Notes under the pieces: model-generated | Database searches by the model: none | Seen by the model: the letters and a program-made list of their open reading frames with translations, nothing else | What the model was told of the DNA's origin: nothing | Translations under genes and position numbers: made by a program | DNA from: an uncultured Rhodospirillales bacterium | Lineage (GTDB): Bacteria; Pseudomonadota; Alphaproteobacteria; Rhodospirillales; Casp-alpha2 | Direction of reading: 5' to 3' | NCBI GenBank assembly: GCA_938074585.1 | Contig: CALJEW010000167.1 | Span: 1 to 7,890 of the forward strand | Length of the DNA stretch: 7,890 nucleotides | Shown here: positions 1 through 6,581 of the stretch, piece after piece | Layout of the letters: the number at the start of each line of letters is the position of its first letter | How positions within the stretch are numbered: position 1 is the first letter of the stretch

Positions 1-1
1 C

Positions 2-349
2 CGTGTTAATACGCAAATGGGTGATGCGTTAATCCGTTACCCCCATGTTTGGCACCGGGGCCGCGCTAACCCGTCCACTCGGCCTCGTCATATGCTTTCG
101 GCATGGCACGAAGCCATCCCTGAGGAAAATAGAGCCATTAATAAGCTAATGATAGACCCAACTGCCCCTAATTTATTTACCGCCTACACAGCCCGCTTCA
201 GAGAACTGGGAACATTAAATACGGCACCCGAATTCAGGCCCAATTATTTTTCGCCAAACTTAAGCGGTTTGCTCAAAGAAACCTTTTATCGTCATGCACC
301 CCAAACCTATTTATCTATGATCCGGACTTTAAAGAAGTTCAAATTATAG
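2..349 (+). CDS. Phytanoyl-CoA dioxygenase family protein, C-terminal part (5' truncated by window)
   Basis: The reading frame is open from the first bases of the window, upstream of the first ATG at 17, so this is the end of a longer gene. The protein shows the C-terminal signature of PhyH-family Fe(II)/2-oxoglutarate oxygenases: a GDALIRYPHVWHRG stretch (17-61) with the distal iron-binding His (13th residue from the ATG at 17), followed 9-11 residues later by Arg residues in STRPR, one of which would bind the 2-oxoglutarate carboxylate. The HxD motif lies outside the window. Family members hydroxylate small molecules or lipid chains; the substrate cannot be told from this piece. The tail of about 85 residues is rich in Pro, Tyr and Arg and ends with TAG. 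It converges with the PhyH pseudogene on the other strand, and their ends overlap by about 11 bases if that gene is read to its last codon. Confidence 0.78.
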   Translation, partial: RVNTQMGDALIRYPHVWHRGRANPSTRPRHMLSAWHEAIPEENRAINKLMIDPTAPNLFTAYTARFRELGTLNTAPEFRPNYFSPNLSGLLKETFYRHAPQTYLSMIRTLKKFKL

Positions 350-1157
350 CATTATTCACGGAACCTGGAAACAAATCACTATCTAATTCATCGCACGGAT
401 AATGCACATTCTTCCATATCAGGAGAACGGTGGTGACATGAGCCCGTTACGGAGCAAATAGTGCGCATCATCCCCGAACCAGTGCCACGCAATTACCCGG
501 CCGGCGGGTTGTGCCCGAACCATTGCCCGGTGCGACATGGACGGTGCTAAAATAATAAGCGACGCAATCACCCGATTCCAAATCAAACGATAGTGTTTTA
601 TATTGATCTCGATCCGCCTCAATATTGGGCATTTTTTCAAACCCATCCTCGTCTTGATCGTAATCTTGACCAACAAACTATTTTGTTCGGAACCAACGAC
701 TCCATTTGTGCGACCCAGCAATAAACTCTTCGCCCCATTGCTTGGGCACTGGATCAAGCTGCATCCAAAGGCTGACGATGTCATCCCCATCAAAGCAATA
801 ATACGGTTGATCATGACGCCATGGGGTTGGCTCCAACGTAACCGGCTCTTTAACAACAAATTGCTCATGTGGAAAATTGGCATGTTTGACACCCATTAAA
901 TGACGGGAATAGGTGCTAATTGGTGAGTAACGAACGAAGTCTTCGTACGCATCAATCCGTTGCCAATTGCAATAATCACCAAAAAGGTGTCCTGCCACTC
1001 TGTTTCCGGTATAGCTCCGCGTATACGGGCCGGGCGTAGCGATATTGTGTTTTAAACCAGCCTATAGTTTATCAACCCATTCAGGCGTAAAAACAGCTAG
1101 CAAGACAACCGCACCAAGGCGATTGAAATTTTCAATTATCTTCCGTTCTATTTCCAA
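339..1157 (-). pseudogene. Degraded phytanoyl-CoA dioxygenase family gene (two TAG stops, two frameshifts)
   Basis: Reading the - strand from about 1157 gives an almost complete PhyH-family protein of about 270 residues in pieces. The N-terminal part (ENFNRLGAVVLLAVFTPEW) is interrupted by TAG at 1062-1064. The frame resumes with TPGPYTRSYTGNRVAGHLFGD and runs through LMGVKHANF, VVKEP and TPWRHDQPYY to a second TAG at 678-680. It resumes in the same frame with FVGQDYDQDEDGF and SGDCVAYYFSTVHVAPGN. A one-base frameshift near 500 then leads to RVIAWHWFGDDAHY and SPPFS, and a second near 421 to a tail with DELDSDLFP ending at TGA 339-341. The family HxD iron motif reads R-H-D because CGT at 816-818 replaces His; the distal His (STVH) survives. 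The start is unclear: TTG at 1155-1157 is a guess, 12 bases past the cinA-like stop and in the same frame. The last 25 residues are the least certain part. The lesions together make function very unlikely. Confidence 0.85.
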
Positions 1158-1169
1158 AATGCGTCTGCC

Positions 1170-1649
1170 TTATCCTTCAATTGTTGCCCTTAAAAAATCG
1201 AGCGCGGCTTGAGCAAACTCCCACATATTTTCTTCCCGCTCAGCACTTCCCGTTTCCAGCGTCATCGCAGCGTTTGTTGGGCCAGCAACCGCGATGCAGA
1301 CATGCCCCGCAACATCGCCATATCTATTTCCTCTGGGCCCCGTGGCACCCGTTTCACATATGCCCCAAGTACTGCTTAATCTTTCGCGGGCTTTTTTAGC
1401 TAATATTAATGCGAACTCTTCATTAGCACCGCGCATCGTGGAGATTTCTTCAGACACTCCTAACAATTTACGGCGGGCATCTTGCGTATAAATAACACTA
1501 CCACCAGCGAAATAAGCGGACGCCCCCGGAACGCTAAGCAGTGCAGCTGAGACAAGACCACCGGCTGAGGATTCCGCCACACTAACCGTTTCTTTACGGG
1601 CCTTTAGCAATGCCCCTAGTGCGTCTGCGCGTTCAAATAAAATGTTCAC
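1170..1649 (-). CDS. CinA C-terminal domain protein (PncC/nicotinamide-nucleotide amidohydrolase-like), stand-alone
   Basis: This 159-residue protein is a CinA C-terminal domain without the N-terminal MoCF-like domain of full CinA. The family core is visible: SVAESSAGGLVSAALLSVPG at about residues 23-42 (canonical AESCTGG, with the Ser of the active-site loop kept but Cys-Thr replaced by Ser-Ala), GGSVIYT, a KLLGV turn, and ETGATGPRGN at about 98-107 in place of the usual TGIAGPGGG, then AGHVCIAVAGP. Characterised PncC proteins deamidate nicotinamide mononucleotide to nicotinate mononucleotide in pyridine-nucleotide salvage. The altered active-site loop resembles a variant group of CinA-like proteins, so the activity is inferred only. 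The start is GTG at 1647-1649, with AAGGCG at 1656-1661 as ribosome binding site. It is divergent from the GMC gene and is followed at once by the PhyH pseudogene, with which it was probably co-transcribed. Confidence 0.82.
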   Translation of the reverse strand: MNILFERADALGALLKARKETVSVAESSAGGLVSAALLSVPGASAYFAGGSVIYTQDARRKLLGVSEEISTMRGANEEFALILAKKARERLSSTWGICETGATGPRGNRYGDVAGHVCIAVAGPTNAAMTLETGSAEREENMWEFAQAALDFLRATIEG

Positions 1650-1748
1650 ATCATCGCCTTTTCGTTCAAATTTTTCATCTAACTATTCACACATCACATT
1701 GCGATGCATCAACGCCTCTGGTCAAGTCTGCCATGCTCAATAAGGCGG

Positions 1749-1777
1749 TTTACTCTGGCACGACTGTCACCCATAAT
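1749..1777 (+). promoter_or_regulatory. Candidate sigma-70-type promoter of the GMC oxidoreductase gene
   Basis: TTTACT (1749-1754, four of six to TTGACA) and CATAAT (1772-1777, five of six to TATAAT) are separated by exactly 17 bases. Transcription would start near 1784, giving a leader of about 32 bases before the GTG at 1816, with AAAGG at 1803-1807 as ribosome binding site. The rest of the 166-base divergent spacer (1650-1815) must also hold the promoter of the cinA-like gene. I see only weak matches for that on the - strand (for example TTGACC near 1720-1725 without a convincing -10). Confidence 0.4.
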
Positions 1778-1815
1778 TTAGGTATACATTGATCACTTAT
1801 GACAAAGGCTGAGCC

Positions 1816-3453
1816 GTGGCTTCAAAACAATTCGACTACATAGTTATTGGCTCAGGAACAGCAGGGTCCGTGGTTGCTGCACGCTTGTCAGAAACTGGCA
1901 AGCACAGCGTTTGTGTGTTGGAAGCTGGTCCACCAGATCGAAATCCGTTTATCCATATCCCTGCAGGCGTCATGTACACCCTGCAAAACCCCAAAATCAA
2001 TTGGCTGTATACTGCGAGTGGCAGCGAAGGCACCGCAGGGCGTGAAATCACACAGCCACGCGGCAAAACACTGGGTGGGTCTGGGTCGATCAATGGTCAT
2101 ATTTATAGCCGTGGCCATCGTATGGATTTCGACAGTTGGGCCCAAAAAGGAAATCACGGCTGGGGTTATGCCGATGTGCTACCCTATTTCAAACGCAGCG
2201 AAAATAAAATTGGCGCTGGTGATCCTGAATTTCATGGGCGCGGCGGGCCATTCACGGTAACCGACATTGATGAAAAGCACCCGCTGTGTGATGCGTTTAT
2301 TGAGGGGGCCCAATCCATTGGCATCCCACACAATCCAGATTACAACGGGAAAACTCAAGAAGGCATCGCTTACGCACAACGTAGCGTCCATAAGGGCCGA
2401 CGCGTTAGCCCGGCCCGCGCATTTTTGCACCCCGCCATGGCGCGCCCTAATGTGGAGGTGATGACCAACACACACACTCAAAAAATTATCATCGAAAACA
2501 AACGCGCGACGGGAGTTCAAATCAGACGGGGTGGTCCCTCTGGCAACCTTGAGCTTATCACCGCCAACAAAGAAGTGATTTTATGCGCTGGGGCGATTGC
2601 ATCGCCACAATTGCTGCAGCTTTCAGGCATTGGTGCGCCTGCTCACTTGCAGGATATCGGTGTTTCAGTAGCTCACGAGCTCCCCGGTGTTGGTGAGAAC
2701 TTTAGAGATCATTACTCGGTTCGTCTCATGGCCCGCATTCAAAAGATGCAAACCTTTAATGAACGCGTTCGCGGCGTCAACTTGGTTAAAGAGGTAGCCA
2801 AATACGCCCTGTACAGGAAGGGCGCGTTAGCCTTGACACCGACCCTGATTTATTGTTTCTGGAAGTCAGATCAAAGTTTGGAGTACAGTGATATCCAGCT
2901 AACTTTCACCCCCGCCAGTTACCCGCAAGGCCTTCGTACGGGGCTCGATCGGTTCCCGGGTGCAACCGTCGCCTGTTGGCAACAGCGCCCTGAAAGTGTA
3001 GGTTATATTCGGGCTAAATCGAATAACCCGTTTGAGTACCCAGAAATTCAAGCCAACTTTTTAGCTGAAGAAAAAGACCGCCAAATTTTGCTAAGCGCCA
3101 TGCGGTTGAGCCGCCAGATTATGAATAGCAAACCATTCTCTCCTTATGTCGTAGAAGAAACATGGCCCGGCATTTCCCAACAATCCGGCGAGGAACTATT
3201 GCAACACGCCCGCGAAACCGGTAACACAGCTTACCACCCCATGGGCACTTGCCGCATGGGGCCAGCTGGACAAACCAACACCGTTGTTGATGATCAGTTA
3301 AGGGTCCATGGGATTGACGGCTTGCGGGTTGCTGATGCGTCGATCATGCCTATGATGCCAACGGCAAACTTAAACGCCGGAACGCTAATGATTGGTGAAA
3401 AAGCGTCAGATATGATTTTGGGAAGAACGCCTTTAGAAGCCAGCCAACTTTAG
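1816..3453 (+). CDS. GMC family FAD-dependent oxidoreductase (choline/alcohol dehydrogenase type)
   Basis: This is a complete GMC-family flavoprotein of 545 residues, the usual length. The FAD Rossmann motif GSGTAG lies at residues 12-17 with Glu36 for the ribose. The first GMC signature surrounds PRGKTLGGSGSING (81-94), the second is GAIASPQLLQLSGIG (about 259-273). The C-terminal active site has HPMGTCRMG with catalytic His474 and the partner Asn520 in TANLNAGTLMIGEKA. Family members oxidise primary alcohols, choline or polyethylene glycol to aldehydes, passing electrons to oxygen or a respiratory acceptor. The sequence is nearest in style to BetA/alcohol dehydrogenase-like proteins, but there is no reason to call it choline dehydrogenase here: no betaine aldehyde dehydrogenase or BetI neighbour is present. 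No signal peptide is seen, so it is probably cytoplasmic or loosely membrane associated. A stop (TGA, 1810-1812) lies directly upstream in frame, so the GTG at 1816 is the earliest possible start. Its stop overlaps the racemase stop. Confidence 0.93.
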   Translation: MASKQFDYIVIGSGTAGSVVAARLSETGKHSVCVLEAGPPDRNPFIHIPAGVMYTLQNPKINWLYTASGSEGTAGREITQPRGKTLGGSGSINGHIYSRGHRMDFDSWAQKGNHGWGYADVLPYFKRSENKIGAGDPEFHGRGGPFTVTDIDEKHPLCDAFIEGAQSIGIPHNPDYNGKTQEGIAYAQRSVHKGRRVSPARAFLHPAMARPNVEVMTNTHTQKIIIENKRATGVQIRRGGPSGNLELITANKEVILCAGAIASPQLLQLSGIGAPAHLQDIGVSVAHELPGVGENFRDHYSVRLMARIQKMQTFNERVRGVNLVKEVAKYALYRKGALALTPTLIYCFWKSDQSLEYSDIQLTFTPASYPQGLRTGLDRFPGATVACWQQRPESVGYIRAKSNNPFEYPEIQANFLAEEKDRQILLSAMRLSRQIMNSKPFSPYVVEETWPGISQQSGEELLQHARETGNTAYHPMGTCRMGPAGQTNTVVDDQLRVHGIDGLRVADASIMPMMPTANLNAGTLMIGEKASDMILGRTPLEASQL

Positions 3454-4100
3454 CCCTTAAGCATTACAGCGCCCATCGCCATGGACGTTGCCGCTTGCAC
3501 CGGGTCTATAACAGGGATGCCAAGGAATTCAGCCAAGGGGATGCGATGAGCGGCCATCCCGGCACAGCCTAAAATAATGGTTTCGGCGCCATCGAGATCA
3601 CGTAATTCTATTCCCACTTCACACAGTTGGGCAAAAGTCTCTGTGCCCGTTGCGCTATCATGCACCGATAAGTTAGCCGCGCGTTCACTGGCCAACCGGT
3701 CCATAACACCCATTTGTCGCAGGTAGCGCAAATGCCGTTTGATTGACGCATCGGCAAGAGCAATGACGCCAAACCGGTCGCCCTGAGCCAACGCGGTCAA
3801 AACGCCACATTCCTGAATACCAAACACCGGCTTAGGCGTCGCTTCACGGCACACCTGAAGGCCAGGGTCGGAATAACACGCAATGACATAGGCATCCGCA
3901 TCATCGCGCTCTGTGACTAACTTACGGAGCGGTAAGGTGACAGCTTCGATGTCAGCTTGGCTTTCAACACCAAACGGGCCTCCCGCCAAGGTTAGGCACT
4001 CAATATTAGGCCCGCCTGATATTTTGAAAACCTGTAGCGCATCTGCCATACCATCAGTGACGGCTTGGTTCGAGTTGGGGTTGATAACAAGGATCGTCAT
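3450..4100 (-). CDS. Asp/Glu/hydantoin racemase family protein
   Basis: The 216-residue protein starts with the family motif VINPNSN (5-11). It carries both catalytic cysteines of cofactor-independent two-base racemases: Cys75 in ACYSDPGL and Cys179 in LGCAGMA. KPVFGIQE (90-97) and GDRFGVIAL (107-115) are also typical of hydantoin racemases. Such enzymes interconvert D- and L-5-monosubstituted hydantoins so that a stereospecific hydantoinase can consume both; relatives act on allantoin or are maleate isomerases, although the neighbour argues for a cyclic ureide substrate. The ATG at 4098-4100 is preceded by AAGGAAG (4106-4112), which begins at the last base of the hydantoinase stop region. 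The 12-base gap indicates translational coupling. This is the last gene of the operon, and its TAA overlaps the stop of the convergent GMC gene by 4 bases. Confidence 0.9.
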   Translation of the reverse strand: MTILVINPNSNQAVTDGMADALQVFKISGGPNIECLTLAGGPFGVESQADIEAVTLPLRKLVTERDDADAYVIACYSDPGLQVCREATPKPVFGIQECGVLTALAQGDRFGVIALADASIKRHLRYLRQMGVMDRLASERAANLSVHDSATGTETFAQLCEVGIELRDLDGAETIILGCAGMAAHRIPLAEFLGIPVIDPVQAATSMAMGAVMLKG

Positions 4101-4112
4101 TGTGCGGCTTCC

Positions 4113-5576
4113 TTATAATAAATCTGCGCCGAAGTTGTGCTTTGGGCTTAAGGGGGAATTGTCAGTGGGGATTGATGTGTCTGGGTCAATAGGTTGGCGT
4201 TCTAAAAACTCTCCTGATCCCCGTTCGACTTGTAATTTCTCGTCCATAACCACAACTCGGCCCTGGCTTATTACAGTCCGCGGCCATCCGGTTACTTCCA
4301 TGCCTTCATAGGGCGTGTAATCCATATTATCGTGCAACATGGTTTCACTAATGGTGCGTTTCCAGGTTGGGTCCCAAATGGCTAGGTCGGCATCGCTGCC
4401 AACAGCAATTGTGCCTTTGCGCGGGTGCAGGCCATAAATTTTGGCGGCATTGGTTGAGGTTAAGGCTACAAACTCGTTAATCGACAAACGCCCCTTCCCG
4501 ACCCCTTCTGAAAACAACAACGGCATCCGGGTTTCAATCCCCGGAATACCATTTGCAATTTTTTTGAACGTAGGGTTTGGCCCTGCGTTAAACTTACCCG
4601 TTTCATCATACCGATACGGCGCATGGTCAGACGAGATCACTTGAAAAGTACCGTTTGTTAGCCCAAGCCAAATCGCTTCTTGCCCAGCTTGATCGCGGGG
4701 CGGCGGTGAACAACAGAACTTAGCCCCCTCCATGCCGTTGCGGTCCAAATCTTCGGCTGTTAAGAACAAATACTGCGGGCACGTTTCCCCATAAATTGGC
4801 AAACCTTGGTTCCGAGCGTTCAAAATCGCTTGAGCCGCTTCGGGGGCGGATACGTGAACGATTAATAACTTCGCATCGACCAAGCGGGCCAAATCAATAG
4901 CCCGGCGCGATGCTTCACTTTCAGCAATTGAGTTGTGACTAACCGCATGGAATTTAGGAGCAACGTACCCACCATTTAATAAGCGTTCCGACAACCAATT
5001 GATGACATCATTATTTTCAGCATGGACCATCGTCATGGCCCCATATTTGCGGGCAACTGACAACACATCCAACATTTGACGATCATCGATTTTTAGCATC
5101 TCGTATGTCATATAAACTTTGAACGACGAATAACCTTCCATGATCAATGCTGGCAATTCTTGACCTAAAACGTTTTCAGTCGGGTCGGATACAATCAAAT
5201 GGAAAGCGTAATCGATCACTGATTTTGGCCCGGCCCGATCATGGGCGAGTTTGACAACATCGCGTAAGTTTTGCCCTTTATGTTGAGCGGCAAAAGGAAT
5301 GATCGTGGTGTTTCCTCCAAAAGCGGCTGAGACGCTGCCTGAATAATAATCATCCGCGGTCATTATCAGTGTCGATGACTCTTGTTCGATATGGCAATGC
5401 GCGTCAATCCCACCCGGAAGCACCATCATTCCAGTAGCATCAATCACTTGATCCGCAGATCCTATATCATGACCCAAGGCAACCACCCGGCCATCGCGAA
5501 TAGCGATGTCAGATTGAAACGTGTCAGAAGCTGTTGCGACTGTGCCGCCTTTAACGATGGTATCAAAATCACTCAT
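4113..5576 (-). CDS. Dihydropyrimidinase / hydantoinase (cyclic amidohydrolase)
   Basis: A 487-residue amidohydrolase-superfamily enzyme, full length for the D-hydantoinase/dihydropyrimidinase group. The binuclear metal site is complete: His60 and His62 (GGIDAHCHIE), Lys153 to be carboxylated (SSFKVYMTY), His185 (VHAEN), His241 (IVHVSAPEAA) and Asp317 (SSDHAPY). Tyr158 corresponds to the family's catalytic tyrosine. The residue between the first two His is Cys rather than the common Thr. The small N- and C-terminal beta domain is present (DTIVKGGTV; GSDADLAIWDP). The reaction is reversible hydrolysis of dihydropyrimidines or 5-substituted hydantoins to N-carbamoyl amino acids; dihydrouracil and hydantoin specificity cannot be separated by reading. 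The ATG has a strong AGGGAG site at 5583-5588. It lies between the DapA-like gene (23-base gap) and the racemase, which favours a chiral hydantoin-like substrate. No carbamoylase follows in the window. Confidence 0.93.
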   Translation of the reverse strand: MSDFDTIVKGGTVATASDTFQSDIAIRDGRVVALGHDIGSADQVIDATGMMVLPGGIDAHCHIEQESSTLIMTADDYYSGSVSAAFGGNTTIIPFAAQHKGQNLRDVVKLAHDRAGPKSVIDYAFHLIVSDPTENVLGQELPALIMEGYSSFKVYMTYEMLKIDDRQMLDVLSVARKYGAMTMVHAENNDVINWLSERLLNGGYVAPKFHAVSHNSIAESEASRRAIDLARLVDAKLLIVHVSAPEAAQAILNARNQGLPIYGETCPQYLFLTAEDLDRNGMEGAKFCCSPPPRDQAGQEAIWLGLTNGTFQVISSDHAPYRYDETGKFNAGPNPTFKKIANGIPGIETRMPLLFSEGVGKGRLSINEFVALTSTNAAKIYGLHPRKGTIAVGSDADLAIWDPTWKRTISETMLHDNMDYTPYEGMEVTGWPRTVISQGRVVVMDEKLQVERGSGEFLERQPIDPDTSIPTDNSPLSPKHNFGADLL

Positions 5577-5589
5577 AGTTTTCTCCCTA

Positions 5590-5604
5590 CCTGATACGAT
5601 CAGG
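5590..5604 (-). repeat. Short intercistronic hairpin at the end of the DapA-like gene
   Basis: CCTGAT (5590-5595) and ATCAGG (5599-5604) form a perfect 6-base stem with a 3-base loop. It includes the TGA stop of the DapA-like gene (5600-5602) and ends one base before the AGGGAG ribosome binding site of the hydantoinase gene. There is no T-run, so it is not an intrinsic terminator. It could modulate mRNA processing or re-initiation between the two genes, or be chance. Confidence 0.35.
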
Positions 5605-6538
5605 CGATTTCTTTTAATTTGATTTCAAGGCGGGCCAGCAGGCCACTGAGTTCATCGTGATCAAGCGCACTGAGTTTTGGACCCGGAGCACGAGTGGAGG
5701 CATTGGCGATGGCACCGCGGCGGCGCAAAACTTCTTTGCGTACAGCCAACCCAAAGCCCGGTTGTTGTTCGTAACGGATAACCGGCAAATAGGCATCGAA
5801 CAGGTCTTGCGCCTGATCTGTTTTGCCTTCGCCATATAAGTTGACGACGGTAACCAACATTTCAGGATACGCAAAGCCGGTCATCGCCCCATCAGCACCT
5901 CTGGCCATTTCCTGAGGCAAATAGAGCCCACCATTTCCAGCCAAAATAGAAACTCGGCGTAACGTTTTGTCATCTTCAGCGGTTTTGCGAATACGCGATA
6001 GCTTAACAAGGCCAGGGCAATCTTCGTGTTTAAACATCACCAATTGATCGAAGTCCCGAACCATTTTATTGAAGCAGGAAACAGACGTAAATACATTGGT
6101 GGTTAAAGGATAATCTTGATAACAAACGGGGATATCGGGGCCTAAAGCTGCAAACACTTGATCAAAGTAATTATGAATGGCCTCATCTGTCCGAAGGCCG
6201 CTTATGGGCGCAATCATCACTCCACACGCACCCGCATCCATACTAGACTTTGCCAACCGTTCCATATTGCTTAAGCCCGGATCTGAAATACCCACAATAA
6301 CCGGCACCCGCCCATCGACACGCCCGATCATATGGAGCATGACGCGTTCCGCTTCATCCGACGACATTTTGACCGCTTCACCCATCATCCCCAAAATAGT
6401 CATGCCGGTGACCTGTTTGGATATATAAAAATCCATCAAGCTGTCGGTGCTTTCCGTATCGAAGGCTCCTGTACCATCGAACGGTGTCGCCGATATAATA
6501 TAGACACCTTTGGTTTGTTCCGTTAGGCGTGAAGTCAC
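5600..6538 (-). CDS. Dihydrodipicolinate synthase (DapA) family lyase/aldolase, not housekeeping DapA
   Basis: The 312-residue (beta/alpha)8-barrel protein shows the DHDPS/N-acetylneuraminate lyase plan. TPF occurs at 18-20. LGMMGE (49-54) stands where GTTGE is usual. GACGVMIAPI is followed by the strand with PVCYQDYP (137-144), Schiff-base Lys170 in MFKHED, and LAGNGGLYLPQEMARGADG. The usual YNxP active-site motif is replaced by QDYP: the canonical Tyr position is Gln141, with tyrosines at 140 and 143 instead. The family condenses or cleaves pyruvate-type substrates through a lysine imine, and variants act as hydratases, dehydratases or aldolases. This divergence and the operon context argue against lysine biosynthesis and for a catabolic step. 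The start is GTG at 6536-6538 with an AAGGA site about 8 bases upstream; no in-frame ATG occurs before residue 35. It sits 43 bases after the acyl-CoA dehydrogenase and 23 before the hydantoinase. Confidence 0.88.
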   Translation of the reverse strand: MTSRLTEQTKGVYIISATPFDGTGAFDTESTDSLMDFYISKQVTGMTILGMMGEAVKMSSDEAERVMLHMIGRVDGRVPVIVGISDPGLSNMERLAKSSMDAGACGVMIAPISGLRTDEAIHNYFDQVFAALGPDIPVCYQDYPLTTNVFTSVSCFNKMVRDFDQLVMFKHEDCPGLVKLSRIRKTAEDDKTLRRVSILAGNGGLYLPQEMARGADGAMTGFAYPEMLVTVVNLYGEGKTDQAQDLFDAYLPVIRYEQQPGFGLAVRKEVLRRRGAIANASTRAPGPKLSALDHDELSGLLARLEIKLKEIA

Positions 6539-6581
6539 GTTTGGTATCCTTATGTGTTATTCATGAATTCTTATTTGTTCG

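Noticed and set aside
419..892. A 157-codon open frame on the - strand that could be called a hypothetical protein
   Set aside because: Only its last 26 codons or so match a PhyH C-terminus (RVIAWHWFGDDAHY); the rest is the wrong frame of the same gene. It is explained by a frameshift near 500, not by a separate gene.
1756..1769. TGGCAC followed by GACTG upstream of the GMC gene, resembling a sigma-54 -24 element
   Set aside because: The -12 part (TTGC-like) is missing at the required spacing; the sequence there reads TCAC.
1610..1792. Short + strand open frame across the cinA-like start and the divergent spacer
   Set aside because: It overlaps the cinA-like gene antisense, shows no family features, and lies where promoters are expected.
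1816..3453. Naming the GMC gene betA (choline dehydrogenase)
   Set aside because: The family signatures are shared by many alcohol dehydrogenases, and no betaine aldehyde dehydrogenase, BetI or choline transporter gene is present in the window.
5600..6538. Housekeeping lysine-biosynthesis dapA
   Set aside because: The YNxP and GTTGE motifs are both altered and the gene sits inside a catabolic-looking operon.
6559..6568. 10-base palindrome ATTCATGAAT between the acyl-CoA dehydrogenase and the DapA-like gene
   Set aside because: It is AT-rich, has no loop or extension, and palindromes of this size occur by chance; nothing ties it to regulation inside an operon.
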